Shown here piece after piece: positions 14,130-22,543 of a DNA stretch of 38,061 bases (positions within the stretch are counted from its first letter, which is position 1; the number at the start of each line of letters is the position of its first letter). Location: positions 1 through 38,061 of the forward strand of contig JAGWSR010000018.1 in assembly GCA_028869385.1 (NCBI GenBank). Direction: 5' to 3'. Both the position numbers and the translations under genes were made by a program. Under the pieces are notes generated by a model. The model was not told where the DNA came from. It did no database searches and saw only the letters and a program-made list of their open reading frames with translations. Origin of the DNA: a bacterium. GTDB taxonomy: Bacteria; Vulcanimicrobiota; Vulcanimicrobiia; Vulcanimicrobiales; Vulcanimicrobiaceae.

Positions 14130-15143
14130 TTACGAGCGCGCGGCGAGGTGCGGAGCGACGAGTTCGGTGATCTTGCCGATCACATCGTGCTCGACTTCGG
14201 CGATCGCGGCGCCGACCGCATATTTGATCGCGTTGCGGCTCGCACGGCCGTGGGTCACGATGCAGTTGCCGCGCAGGCCGAGCAGCGGCGCGCCGCCGTA
14301 ACGCTCCCAGTCGAACCGGCGGCGCAATCCGCGCAGCGCCGGAGCGAGCATCGCCGTGCCGAGCTTGGTGAGGAGATTACCGCCGAGCAGCGTCTCCTTC
14401 ATTACCGTACCGATCGCGGAGCTCAGACCTTCCGCCGTTTTGAGTACGACGTTGCCGACGAAACCATCGGCGACGACCACGTCCGCGCCGCTCTGAAAGA
14501 CGTCGCGTCCCTCGACGTTGCCGACGAAATGCACCGGCGCATTCTCGAGCAGCGCCGCGGCCTCGAGCACGAGCGCGTTGCCCTTGGTTCGCTCCTCACC
14601 GACCGAGAGCGTCGCGACGCGCGGGCGCTCGACGCCGAGCACGGTCGTCGCGTAGGCCGAGCCCATGATGCCGAACTGTTCGAGCCACTCCGGACGACAG
14701 TCCACGTTCGCGCCCGAGTCGAGCAAGACGGTCGGTCCTTTGAGTCCGGGCAGAATCGTCGCGATCGCCGGTCGCGCGATCCCTTCGATCGTGCGCAGAC
14801 GAATGAGCGCGATCGCGAGAAACGCACCGCTGTTGCCGGCGGAGACGACGGCATCGGCTTCGCCGCGCTTCACGAGATTGACCGCGACGCCGAGCGAGGT
14901 GCGGTCCGCCGAGCGAAGCGCCTGCGATGCGTGCTGATCCATCGGCACCGATTCGGGCGCATGCACGATGGCGATGCGCTCGGCGCCGGGCCCGGTGAGG
15001 AGCGAACGAACCCGCGCTTCGTCGCCGACGAGCGTGATATCCGCGTCGGGGAAGGCTTGCGCGGCGAGCAACGCGCCCGCCACGATCTCTTCGGGTGCGT
15101 GATCGCCGCCCATGGCGTCTATGGCGATACGAGGCCTACTCAT
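14130..15143 (-). CDS. plsX: phosphate acyltransferase PlsX
   Basis: A 337-residue enzyme that interconverts acyl-ACP and acyl-phosphate for phospholipid synthesis. The start RIAIDAMGGDHAPEEIV is the family signature, followed by DQHASQALR, AVVSAGNSGAFLA, GPTVLLDSGANVDC and the C-terminal YGGAPLLGLRGNCIVTHG block. It overlaps fakA by 8 bases and is followed after 11 bases by a degV gene. PlsX plus FakA and FakB-type proteins lets a cell use both its own and external fatty acids. In Firmicutes plsX follows fapR; no such regulator is present here. Confidence 0.96.
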   Translation of the reverse strand: MSRPRIAIDAMGGDHAPEEIVAGALLAAQAFPDADITLVGDEARVRSLLTGPGAERIAIVHAPESVPMDQHASQALRSADRTSLGVAVNLVKRGEADAVVSAGNSGAFLAIALIRLRTIEGIARPAIATILPGLKGPTVLLDSGANVDCRPEWLEQFGIMGSAYATTVLGVERPRVATLSVGEERTKGNALVLEAAALLENAPVHFVGNVEGRDVFQSGADVVVADGFVGNVVLKTAEGLSSAIGTVMKETLLGGNLLTKLGTAMLAPALRGLRRRFDWERYGGAPLLGLRGNCIVTHGRASRNAIKYAVGAAIAEVEHDVIGKITELVAPHLAARS

Positions 15144-16728
15144 CGAGCGACATCCAATACTCCGCGTTTTTCATACCGCCGTAGTAATACTCGACCTCGG
15201 CGGCCGGGAAGACGGTAGCAAGCTCTTCGCTCAGGCGCTGCGCATCCTTTTCCTTTTGCGCGCCGCCGTAGTAGAGGGTGATGAGTCCACCGCCCTCGGC
15301 GCCCATCGCGCGCAACACCGCGGTCGCCGTTTCGAGCACGCTCTCGCCGCCCACGAGCGCACCCGCGTGCGTCGCCGCGGGCTGCCCTTTGCTCACGCTC
15401 ACGCCGCCGACGCTCGCATCCTTGCCGGCGATGAAGAGCTGCGCGCTCTGCACGCGCGATACCGCGGCGAAGACTTCGTCGACGCTCGGGGTCGCGTCCT
15501 CGCCCATGCCGCGCAACGCGAAGAGCCCGGCGATGCCGCCGACGATATCCACGGTCGGCACGACGTGCAGACGCTTGTCGGTGAGCTTGGCGACCTCTTT
15601 GGCCGCGAGCGCCACGTTCTTGTCGTTGACGAAGAGATAGATCTCGGTGCCGAGCGTCTTGTTGACCGCGAGCAAGAGGTCGCGCACGCTCGGATTCTTC
15701 TCGCCGCCCACCGTCACTTCGGCGCCGAGCTCGCGAGCGATGCGTTCGAATCCGGGCCCCGGCACGACGGCGATCGCGGAGCGCGCGACCTGCGGCGCGT
15801 CCACCACCAGCACGTTGTGCTGCTGCTCCATGTTATCGACTTTCACGCGCGTCAGACGTCCGTGCTTGCCCGCGAGCGACTGCACGCGGTCGGGATCGTC
15901 GGTATGGATATGCACCTTGATCGTCGGCGGCGCACCGATGACGAGCAGCGATTCACCGCGCGGTTCGAGCAATTCGCGCAGATCGAGCACGCTCGTCGTC
16001 GCGTCTTCGAGGATGAACTCGGTGCAGTACTTGTTCTCGCCGACCACCTGCGTCTGCGTGAAGACCTTCTGTCGCACCGGGCGCCGGGGAAACGCCGTCG
16101 CGCGCACCTTGACATCGGGGAGAAAGCGCAGGATGCCTTCGAGAAAATAGACGAAGCCCGCTCCGCCCGAATCCACCACGCCCGCCTCTTTGAGCGCCGC
16201 CAACTGCTCCGGCGTCCGCTCCAGCGCTTCGTTCGCGGCGCGGAGCACGCCGCTCGCGAGCCGGTAAAAGTCGCGCTCGTGCAGCGCGAGGTGGTACGCC
16301 GAATCCGCGGCGGCCTGCGCGACGGAGATGATCGTTCCTTCGACCGGGCGCAGGAGCGCCTGACGCGCGGCCGTCACCGCTTCGCGCATCGCGGTCGCGA
16401 GCATGAACGTGTCGATCTCCCGGCGATGGCGCACGTGATGGGCGAAGCCGCGCAGCATCTGCGAGATGATGACCCCGGAATTGCCGCGCGCGCCCATGAG
16501 GCTGCCGGCGGCGGCGGCCGCGGCCACCTCCGAGAGCGGGGCATCGTGCAGCTTGCCTGCTTCGAGCATCGCCGCGCGGACCGTCAGATACATATTCGTC
16601 CCGGTGTCGCCGTCGGGCACCGGAAAGACGTTGAGGTCGTTGAGGACCTGGCGGTACTTTCTGAGGAAGTAGGTACCGGCCGCGATGAACTTGGCATACG
16701 CGCGGCCGTCGAGAGCGATCACGTCCAC
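15136..16728 (-). CDS. fakA: DAK2-domain fatty acid kinase FakA-like
   Basis: A 530-residue protein of the DAK2/DegV-fused kinase family (Bacillus YloV). The N-terminal DhaK-like ATP-binding domain has [16 protein letters not shown] with the Mg-binding Asp39 and Asp41, then [32 protein letters not shown] closes this part. The central domain holds the conserved Cys and acidic residues in [10 protein letters not shown] and [10 protein letters not shown], and the C-terminal third resembles a degenerate DegV domain. It phosphorylates fatty acids held by FakB. The start is GTG at 16728 with no strong ribosome binding site. The asp23 (yloU) gene usual between rpmB and fakA is absent and fakA is divergent from rpmB. 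Confidence 0.92.
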   Translation of the reverse strand: MDVIALDGRAYAKFIAAGTYFLRKYRQVLNDLNVFPVPDGDTGTNMYLTVRAAMLEAGKLHDAPLSEVAAAAAAGSLMGARGNSGVIISQMLRGFAHHVRHRREIDTFMLATAMREAVTAARQALLRPVEGTIISVAQAAADSAYHLALHERDFYRLASGVLRAANEALERTPEQLAALKEAGVVDSGGAGFVYFLEGILRFLPDVKVRATAFPRRPVRQKVFTQTQVVGENKYCTEFILEDATTSVLDLRELLEPRGESLLVIGAPPTIKVHIHTDDPDRVQSLAGKHGRLTRVKVDNMEQQHNVLVVDAPQVARSAIAVVPGPGFERIARELGAEVTVGGEKNPSVRDLLLAVNKTLGTEIYLFVNDKNVALAAKEVAKLTDKRLHVVPTVDIVGGIAGLFALRGMGEDATPSVDEVFAAVSRVQSAQLFIAGKDASVGGVSVSKGQPAATHAGALVGGESVLETATAVLRAMGAEGGGLITLYYGGAQKEKDAQRLSEELATVFPAAEVEYYYGGMKNAEYWMSLDE

Positions 16729-16764
16729 GGGGGGACCGATTGCCGCGAGGCTCGCGTGGAATCC

Positions 16765-16794
16765 TTGTCATGGCCGGGGGCCGCGTGGTATTAT
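16765..16794 (+). promoter_or_regulatory. sigma-70-type promoter of rpmB
   Basis: A TTGTCA -35 box (16765-16770) and a TATTAT -10 box (16789-16794) are separated by 18 bp. Transcription would start near 16801, giving a leader of about 70 nt before rpmB. No comparable promoter is seen for the divergent fakA. Confidence 0.7.
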
Positions 16795-16871
16795 CTGCGG
16801 GTTGTGCGCACCGGCCTCACCTCCGATGCGATTTTTGTCTCAAAACTAGTCGAGAAAAGGGAACTCATTCG

Positions 16872-17063
16872 ATGGCGAAGCGCTGTGAAGTTTGTGGCAA
16901 GGGCCCGAAGGCCGGCAACAATGTCAGCCACGCGATGAACAAGACGAAGCGCCGCTGGCTGCCGAACCTGCAGTCGGTCAAGGTTGATGTTCGCGGCACG
17001 CACCGCACGGCGCGCGTCTGCACGCAGTGCCTGCGCTCGAAGCGCGTCACCCGCGCCGTCTAG
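16872..17063 (+). CDS. rpmB: 50S ribosomal protein L28
   Basis: A 63-residue ribosomal protein. It begins [16 protein letters not shown] and continues with [17 protein letters not shown], the standard L28 pattern. Two CxxC pairs (RCEVC and RVCTQC) show that it is the zinc-ribbon form. I use the ATG at 16872; a longer reading from further upstream would cross the promoter. AAAAGGG lies about ten bases before the start. It is monocistronic, with its own promoter and a strong terminator. Confidence 0.97.
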   Translation: MAKRCEVCGKGPKAGNNVSHAMNKTKRRWLPNLQSVKVDVRGTHRTARVCTQCLRSKRVTRAV

Positions 17064-17089
17064 TTCGCGCTCAATCCTCAGTCCTCGGA

Positions 17090-17121
17090 GAACCGCCCGC
17101 TCGGGCGGTTCTTCTTTTTTT
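17090..17121 (+). terminator. intrinsic terminator after rpmB
   Basis: A 9-bp GC-rich stem, GAACCGCCC (17090-17098) with GGGCGGTTC (17103-17111), has a 4-base loop and is followed by a run of nine T residues broken by one C. It lies 27 bases after the rpmB stop. Confidence 0.95.
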
Positions 17122-17145
17122 GCTCCGGGCGACGCGCCGCTGAGA

Positions 17146-17562
17146 TCAACGAATCGAGAAAGGCGCATCCTCCTCGACGGCTACGCCGGCGGTATTGCGC
17201 GCGATGATGCGCAGGCTGTAGCGCCGCAGAAACTCGGCCGGCAGATCGTAGACGTTCACGCTGAAGGAAAAGACGCCGAACGTCGGCCGGGGGACGTTCA
17301 GCGAGAATTGATTGGTGCGCAGCTCGACGCTCGCGACGTTGCTCGTGGTGACGATCGTTCCCGACCACACCGCGGGGTGGACGACGTCGAGCGTATTGAA
17401 GCGCGCGGCGAGAATGCGCGGAGGCGCATCGGCCGCCGCGGACTCGGGCGAGGCGGGCATACCGCTGCCGATCGAAACGTTCGCCGGCATGCGCGTAGGA
17501 GTCGGTGCACACGCACTCAGGAACGCGAGGGCGAGCAGCGCGCCGCGGACCGTTCGAACCAT
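17146..17562 (-). CDS. small lipoprotein with Ig-like beta domain, function unknown
   Basis: A 138-residue exported protein. The N-terminus MVRTVRGALLALAFLSACAP is a lipoprotein signal with lipobox LSAC, so the mature protein would start at Cys18 and be lipid anchored. A Pro/Ala/Ser-rich linker follows. The C-terminal about 85 residues alternate hydrophobic and polar residues (for example SGTIVTTSNVASVEL and FGVFSFSVNVYDLPAEF) and end in RIIARNTAGVAVEEDAPFSI. This is the look of an immunoglobulin-like bacterial domain. I use the ATG at 17562, since earlier starts add a basic, non-hydrophobic extension. It lies convergent to rpmB and has no clear partner. Confidence 0.7.
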   Translation of the reverse strand: MVRTVRGALLALAFLSACAPTPTRMPANVSIGSGMPASPESAAADAPPRILAARFNTLDVVHPAVWSGTIVTTSNVASVELRTNQFSLNVPRPTFGVFSFSVNVYDLPAEFLRRYSLRIIARNTAGVAVEEDAPFSIR

Positions 17563-17624
17563 CGTTAGGCCACATACGCTTTTCGCGGGAGGCGCCCTGC
17601 GGCGCCGAGCGTAAAGCATCCCCG

Positions 17625-18635
17625 ATGTTCACGCGCACCGCTCGCAATCCGCGGCTCGATCTTCTCGTCGGGGCCGCGTCGCTCTGGATCTCGTGGGCGT
17701 TCTTCATCGACGCGTGGTCGCACGAAAATCTCCCCTACGAAACCTTCTTCACCTGGGCGCACGGGCTCATCTACGGCGGCATGGTCGTGCTCGTCGCCGT
17801 GCTTGCGATCATGCGCAAGGAGATTCCGGCGGCGTACCGCGTGCCGCTCATCGGCGTGCCGATCTTTCTGCTCGGCGGCATGCTCGATCTCGGCTGGCAC
17901 AGCCTCTTCGGCATCGAGGAGGGCGTGGATATCATCTTGAGCCCGACGCACGAGACGATCGGGCTCGGCCTCATGCTCGTGTCGAGCGCGCCGCTCTTCT
18001 CGGCGCTGCGCTACCGATCCGAAATGCGGACGCTGCGCGATCACTTGCCGATGATCTTCTCGCTCGCGTCGTGGCTCGTGATGGTGCACTTCGCGACCGC
18101 CTACGCGACCGACCCCGCCGCCGGCATCGTCAATGCGCCGCCCGATGCGAGCGCGTTCTCGGCGAACTACTTCACGGCGACGGCCATCTCGTACTATAAA
18201 CTCGTCGGCGGCGTGGTCATCTTGCTGCTGCAGAGCTTCATCATGGCGAGCTTCGTGCTCTTCATCGCCTCGCGCTTCGAGACGCGCCCCGGGGCGCTCA
18301 CGCTCTTGCTCGTGCTCGGAAACACGCTGCCCGCGCTTCCGTTCACCGACGAATCGCCGCTGCTCGTATCGGTCTTCGCGATGAGCGCGCTCGCGGGCAT
18401 CGTCGGCGACGCGTTGATCGCCTGGATGGGCCCGTTTCCGCGGGCCGCGTGGCGCTTTCGCATCTACGCGGCGGCCGTTCCGGCGACGTACATCGCGACG
18501 TACATGGTCGCGATCGCCCTCACCGGCGGCTCGTGGTGGGATTGGAGCGTTCGCACGAGTCTCGTGCTCTTCGCAGGCGTCATCGGCCTCGGTCTCTCGC
18601 TCGTGATGCTCCCAAGCGACAACGTGCCCGCGTGA
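17625..18635 (+). CDS. multi-spanning membrane protein, unknown family
   Basis: A 336-residue very hydrophobic protein with about eight to nine predicted transmembrane helices, the first near residues 12-28 and others around 45-62, 73-90, 104-122, 140-160, 200-225, 230-250, 258-275 and 285-330. Several short polar loops carry conserved-looking Asp, Glu and His residues, such as DAWSHENLPYETFFTWAHG and SPTHETIG, which could bind a metal or haem. No catalytic signature is known to me. The ATG at 17625 has no obvious ribosome binding site. Its stop overlaps the next glycosyltransferase start as GTGA, so the two are likely one operon. Confidence 0.7.
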   Translation: MFTRTARNPRLDLLVGAASLWISWAFFIDAWSHENLPYETFFTWAHGLIYGGMVVLVAVLAIMRKEIPAAYRVPLIGVPIFLLGGMLDLGWHSLFGIEEGVDIILSPTHETIGLGLMLVSSAPLFSALRYRSEMRTLRDHLPMIFSLASWLVMVHFATAYATDPAAGIVNAPPDASAFSANYFTATAISYYKLVGGVVILLLQSFIMASFVLFIASRFETRPGALTLLLVLGNTLPALPFTDESPLLVSVFAMSALAGIVGDALIAWMGPFPRAAWRFRIYAAAVPATYIATYMVAIALTGGSWWDWSVRTSLVLFAGVIGLGLSLVMLPSDNVPA

Positions 18636-20155
18636 TCGGACTCTGGACGGCGCTCGCGACGTTCGCGCTGCACGCGAGCGCGTTGCACAACTACGGGCTC
18701 GTCAGCGACGAGCTCTACTTCATCGCCTGCTCGCAGCATCTCGCCTGGGGTTACGTCGATCAGCCGCCGCTCGTCGCCATCGTCGCGCGTCTGAGCGCGC
18801 CGTTCGGCTACAACCCGATCGCGCTGCGCTTGTTGCCGGCGCTTAGCGCCGCGCTCGCCGCGTGGCTCGCGGCCGCGATTGCGGGCGAACTCGGCGGCGG
18901 ACGTTTCGCTCGCGGGCTCGCCGCCGTCGCGACCGCGCTCGTACCGGCGTACTTGTTGCTCGGCAACCTGCTCGTCACCACCTCGTTCGAGCCGCTCTCC
19001 TGGTCGCTCGTCATCTACTTCACGATTCGCGCGATCAAGACGGGAAAATCCGCATACTGGTATGCGATCGCCGCCGCGTTCACGTTCGGCATGTACGGCA
19101 AGTACTCGATGCTGCTGCTGGGCGCGGCGGTCGCGATCGGCTTGCTGCTCACGCCCGAGCGCCGCATCTTCCGCACGCGCGCCTTTCCCATTGCGGCCGC
19201 GCTCGCGCTGCTCGCGATCGCGCCGAACCTCGCGTGGCAATGGTCGCACGGGTTTCCGTTCCTCGGCGTACTGCACGGCGATTTTCAACACCGGCATCCC
19301 TTCCAGAGCGGCATGATGCTGGAGTACAAGAGCTTCGGCGTCAACGCGCTCGCCTTCATCGCCGAACAACTCCTCTACACGAGCCCCGCGATCGCCGCGA
19401 TCTGGATCTGGGGCGCGATCGCACTCGCGCGCTCCGAACGCCTGCGTGCATTCCGTTGGATCGCGATCGCGTTCGTGCTGTTGATCGCGGCGGCGATCGC
19501 GCTCGAAGGCAAGGGCTACTACGTGATCGCCATCTACGTGCCGCTCATTGCGGCGGGCTGCGTGGCGATCGAGGGCGCATGGCAGCGCACGGGAGCGCGC
19601 TCGGCGGCGACCGCCGTGCTGCTCGCGACCACGCTTCCGCTCGTGCCGTTCGCGTTGCCGGTGCTGCCCATCGAGAGCTTCCTCTCCTACTCGCAGGCGC
19701 TCGGCCTCACCGGCGCGCACGGCACGCCGCCGCACGTCGTGCAGCCGCTCTACGCGCAAGAGTTTGGGTGGGACCAGTTCGCGCAACGCGTCGCGCAGGT
19801 GTACGCCGCGCTCCCTCCGCGGGTTCGCGCGCGCACCGCGGTCTTCGCCGACACGTACGGAGAGGCGGGAGCGCTCGCGCTCTACGGCCCGAAGTATCAC
19901 TTGCCGACGATCATCGGCTCGCAGAACAACTTCTATCTCTGGGGCCCGAACGGTTACGACGGCAGCTCCATGATCGTCGTCGGCGCGACGCAACAAGAAA
20001 CGATTCGGCGCCTGTTTCGTCACGTCACGCTGGTGACGACGATCGCGAATCCCTACGAGTGGGTGTTGCAGGGCCCAGACCCCGTGTACTACTGCACCGA
20101 TCCGATCGCGCCGCTCGCACAGATCTGGCCGCAACTCGGCTGGTACGGCGCCTAG
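18632..20155 (+). CDS. GT-C glycosyltransferase, ArnT/PMT-like (GT39/GT83 type)
   Basis: A 507-residue membrane glycosyltransferase. The first periplasmic loop has the GT-C acidic pair in VSDELYF (Asp26, Glu27), followed by the family landmark YVDQPPLVAIVARL, corresponding to the HPPL block of ArnT and PMT enzymes. About ten or more hydrophobic helices follow, and a C-terminal soluble domain begins near PPHVVQPLYAQEFGW. Such enzymes transfer a sugar from a polyprenyl-phosphate carrier to a lipid or protein on the outer face of the membrane. Donor and acceptor are not predictable. The GTG start is fixed by the GTGA overlap with the upstream membrane protein. Confidence 0.85.
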   Translation: MIGLWTALATFALHASALHNYGLVSDELYFIACSQHLAWGYVDQPPLVAIVARLSAPFGYNPIALRLLPALSAALAAWLAAAIAGELGGGRFARGLAAVATALVPAYLLLGNLLVTTSFEPLSWSLVIYFTIRAIKTGKSAYWYAIAAAFTFGMYGKYSMLLLGAAVAIGLLLTPERRIFRTRAFPIAAALALLAIAPNLAWQWSHGFPFLGVLHGDFQHRHPFQSGMMLEYKSFGVNALAFIAEQLLYTSPAIAAIWIWGAIALARSERLRAFRWIAIAFVLLIAAAIALEGKGYYVIAIYVPLIAAGCVAIEGAWQRTGARSAATAVLLATTLPLVPFALPVLPIESFLSYSQALGLTGAHGTPPHVVQPLYAQEFGWDQFAQRVAQVYAALPPRVRARTAVFADTYGEAGALALYGPKYHLPTIIGSQNNFYLWGPNGYDGSSMIVVGATQQETIRRLFRHVTLVTTIANPYEWVLQGPDPVYYCTDPIAPLAQIWPQLGWYGA

Positions 20156-20174
20156 CGCGCGACGCGCTCAGGCG
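20149..20174. terminator. hairpin between convergent genes
   Basis: CGCCTAGCGCG at 20149-20159 pairs with CGCGCTCAGGCG at 20163-20174, forming an 11-bp stem with one bulged C and a 3-base loop. Both convergent stop codons lie inside it. There is no T-tract on either side, so termination efficiency is uncertain. Confidence 0.45.
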
Positions 20175-20584
20175 ATCGCGTGGAGTTCGCGTAGCACGCG
20201 CGAGATGCTCTCGGGTTCGAGCGTCACGAGAAACTCGAGTCGCAAGTGCGCGGCGTCGATGCTCTTGAGCTGCACCGCGCAGAGAATCGGCCCGCGGCGG
20301 CTCGGCGCGAACGCGAGCGAAAAGAGGCCGCCCGCGAAAGCGAAGCTCTCCGCGGGGCCGTTGCCCGAGTTGATCGTCGCGAGATACTCGCGCAGTTCCA
20401 CGAGCTCTTCGACGCGGATCGCGAGCGGAAACGCCGCGGCGACGGGTGGCGCCGCCGCATGCACGCGACAGGCGAGCAGATCGAGGCCCTGCGGCTCGGC
20501 GACCTCGGGGTGGGCGAAGCCTTCGACCTCGATGCGTACGTGAGCGCTCGGCTCGTCGCCGAGGCGAATCGAACCGGCGGTCAT
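20168..20584 (-). CDS. small protein of unknown function
   Basis: A 138-residue soluble protein without signal peptide or membrane segment. It looks like a mixed alpha/beta domain with strands such as VRIEVEGFAH, SFAFAGGLFSLAFAP and LRLEFLVTLEPES, and a helix LAIRVEELVELREYLATI. The pattern faintly recalls small WapI-type/DUF6228-type domains, but I cannot assign it. The ATG shares one base with the stop of the upstream pyridoxal-kinase-like gene (TGATG), which implies coupled translation. It is the last gene of the long minus-strand run. Confidence 0.65.
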   Translation of the reverse strand: MTAGSIRLGDEPSAHVRIEVEGFAHPEVAEPQGLDLLACRVHAAAPPVAAAFPLAIRVEELVELREYLATINSGNGPAESFAFAGGLFSLAFAPSRRGPILCAVQLKSIDAAHLRLEFLVTLEPESISRVLRELHAIA

Positions 20585-21537
20585 CAGCCGTAGATGATCT
20601 TGTGCTTGGGCGGAGCGAATTTCAAGCGCGCGCTGTCCTCCGACGTCGCCTTGAGCTGCTGCGACTCCACGCTCGTCCGTTCGCAGAAGCGAATCGTGCG
20701 GTCGTCGTCGACTTGATAGCCGAGCGGATTCCACTTCGTGAGCGCGGCGACGGGGTCGGTCGTGGCGCCGCCGTAGGGCGTCGTGCTCGCCACCGCGCGC
20801 GAGGCGAGCGCCGTCGCGAGCAACGACGCCGCGAACGGCGAGCCGCCCAAACCGATGAAGACGCTCATCGCCGCCGCGAAGACGTCGCCGACGCCGTGCG
20901 CGGGATAGCGCGGAAAGTACGGGCCGCTGATGCGATAGTAGCTATAGCCGTTGGTGAAGAGCGAGATCGAGCGATGCTTCTCGGGGTCGCGCGTGAAGGA
21001 GGTGATGATCACCGCCTGCGGGCCGAGATCGAAGACGCCGTTTAAGTACTTGTACTCCGACATCGATTCGTCGCCCGCGCCGATCAGCACCTCGGCTTCA
21101 AAGCGGTTCGGCGTGACGATCTGCGCGAGCGGCAGCAGGCGCTCTTTGATCGCACGCGCGGTCTCCTCGCTGACGAAGAGCCCCTTTTTGTAATCGCCGA
21201 TGATCGGGTCGAGCAGCACGATGCCCTTATAGTCGGCAAGGGCGTTCGCCACCGTGTCCACGTGCATGGGCTTGGGCAGATAGCCGATGTGCAGAATGCC
21301 CGGCCGTTGCGCCACCACGAAATTGACGTCGCGGCGAAACTGGGCGAGATCGGCGATCACGCTCGTGCGACCGGCGACACCGCCGTGCGCGTTCGAAAAC
21401 TGCGACTGAGCGTGGACGACGCGCGCGCCGAGGGCGTTGGCGATCGCCATCGTCGCCTGGTTGCCGAGAAAGCCCATGCCGACGCTGTTCTGAATGCTGC
21501 CGATCAGCGGAAAGGCGGTTACGTCGTCGTCGAACAC
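20584..21537 (-). CDS. pyridoxal-kinase-like (PfkB/ribokinase superfamily) protein
   Basis: A 317-residue sugar/vitamin kinase of the ribokinase fold resembling PdxK/PdxY. GSIQNSVGMGFLGNQA at the start corresponds to the pyridoxal-kinase substrate segment, AQSQFSNAHGG follows, DPIIGDYKKGLF matches the family's DPVxGD block, TPNRFEAEVL the TPN motif, and HGVGDVFAA supplies the GxGD anion hole with catalytic Asp218. It probably phosphorylates pyridoxal or a related compound. A C-terminal tail of about 40 residues after VAALTKWNPLG is longer than usual. GTG start with GAGG five bases upstream. It follows thiL, so two vitamin kinases are adjacent. Confidence 0.8.
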   Translation of the reverse strand: MFDDDVTAFPLIGSIQNSVGMGFLGNQATMAIANALGARVVHAQSQFSNAHGGVAGRTSVIADLAQFRRDVNFVVAQRPGILHIGYLPKPMHVDTVANALADYKGIVLLDPIIGDYKKGLFVSEETARAIKERLLPLAQIVTPNRFEAEVLIGAGDESMSEYKYLNGVFDLGPQAVIITSFTRDPEKHRSISLFTNGYSYYRISGPYFPRYPAHGVGDVFAAAMSVFIGLGGSPFAASLLATALASRAVASTTPYGGATTDPVAALTKWNPLGYQVDDDRTIRFCERTSVESQQLKATSEDSARLKFAPPKHKIIYG

Positions 21538-21559
21538 GCTACCTCGGTCCTCGGGTTGG

Positions 21560-22537
21560 CTACGAGAAGTGATCCCATCCGCTACGCTGCAGCGGCTGCG
21601 CTTCCCCCTGGTTCACCACGACGAGAGCTTCGTCCGCCTGCACCACCCCGACGCGGTGGAGCTCGCGGCCGAGGTGCGCGCGATAGCGCGCGGCCAGGTG
21701 CGAGTACGCGCGCGCGTCGATCGCGATCAGCAGTTCGAAGTCTTCACCCCCCGCGAGCGCGTACTCGTTCGGGTCGGCGCCGAGCGCACGGGCGGCGGCA
21801 TGCGCGCTCGAAGCGACGGGAACGCTCTCGATCCTCGCCCCGACGCGGCTGCGCGCGCAGAGGCGCGCGAGGTCGGTCGAGAGCCCGTCGGAGCAGTCCA
21901 TCATCGCGTGCACGTGCGCGCTCGCCCCGAGGAAGCGCGCCTCGCGCAATCGCGGCTGCGGGCGCACGTGCGCCTCGATCGCCGCCGCCGCAAGCGCGGG
22001 ATCGAGGGCGATCTCTCCACGCAGCGCCGCAAGGCCGGCGCGGCTCGCCCCGAGCGGCCCGGTGACCGCAAGCACGTCGCCCGGTCGTGCGCCCGAGCGC
22101 AACTTGCAATTCGTCGTCCGCACTTCGCCCACGAGCGTGACCGCGATCGTCATCACCGGCGCGCGCGAGAGGTCGCCGCCCACGATCTCGAAGCCGAACG
22201 CCTCGGCGCAAGCCTGCATTCCGGTGTAGAGTTCGAGCACGTCGCCCTGCGTCGTGCCCTCAGCGATCCCGAGCGCGACGGTCGCAAGCACGGGGCGCGC
22301 CGCCATCGCCGCACAATCGCTCGCGTTCGCGGCCATCGCGCGCCAGCCGATGTCGCGCGACGACATCCACCGACGCGAAAAGTGAACGTCCTCGATCAAC
22401 GCATCGGTCGTGATCACGCTGCGGTGCGAGCGCGAAGGCTGCCACACCGCCGCATCGTCACCGATGCCGACGAGCACGCGCGAGTGCGGAGCGCGCACGA
22501 GCGCGTCGATCGCGGCGACCAGATCGTCTTCGCGCAT
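21560..22537 (-). CDS. thiL: thiamine-monophosphate kinase
   Basis: A 325-residue ATP-grasp-independent kinase of the PurM/ThiL family that makes thiamine diphosphate from the monophosphate. The first landmark VGIGDDAAVW is the Mg-ATP site. TTDALIEDVHF, ANASDCAAMAARPVLATVALG, VGGDLSRAP and MDCSDGLSTDLARL follow in family order, and ALAGGEDFELLIAI closes the catalytic part. The gene starts 6 bases after the rpe stop. In Firmicutes the same neighbourhood holds thiN, a different thiamine kinase, so the pathway step is conserved while the enzyme differs. I see no TPP riboswitch upstream. Confidence 0.95.
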   Translation of the reverse strand: MREDDLVAAIDALVRAPHSRVLVGIGDDAAVWQPSRSHRSVITTDALIEDVHFSRRWMSSRDIGWRAMAANASDCAAMAARPVLATVALGIAEGTTQGDVLELYTGMQACAEAFGFEIVGGDLSRAPVMTIAVTLVGEVRTTNCKLRSGARPGDVLAVTGPLGASRAGLAALRGEIALDPALAAAAIEAHVRPQPRLREARFLGASAHVHAMMDCSDGLSTDLARLCARSRVGARIESVPVASSAHAAARALGADPNEYALAGGEDFELLIAIDARAYSHLAARYRAHLGRELHRVGVVQADEALVVVNQGEAQPLQRSGWDHFS

Positions 22538-22543
22538 GTGCCC

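Noticed and set aside
15112-16938. 608-residue plus-strand open frame across fakA
   Set aside because: It is the antisense of the well-supported fakA and crosses the rpmB promoter; composition is Arg/His-rich with no family features.
18464-20134. 556-residue minus-strand open frame across the GT-C gene
   Set aside because: Extreme Arg/Glu/Asp content; antisense of a clear membrane glycosyltransferase.
21538-22543. TPP riboswitch near thiL
   Set aside because: Gaps around thiL are 6 and 22 bp, too short for one, and no conserved TPP core is visible.
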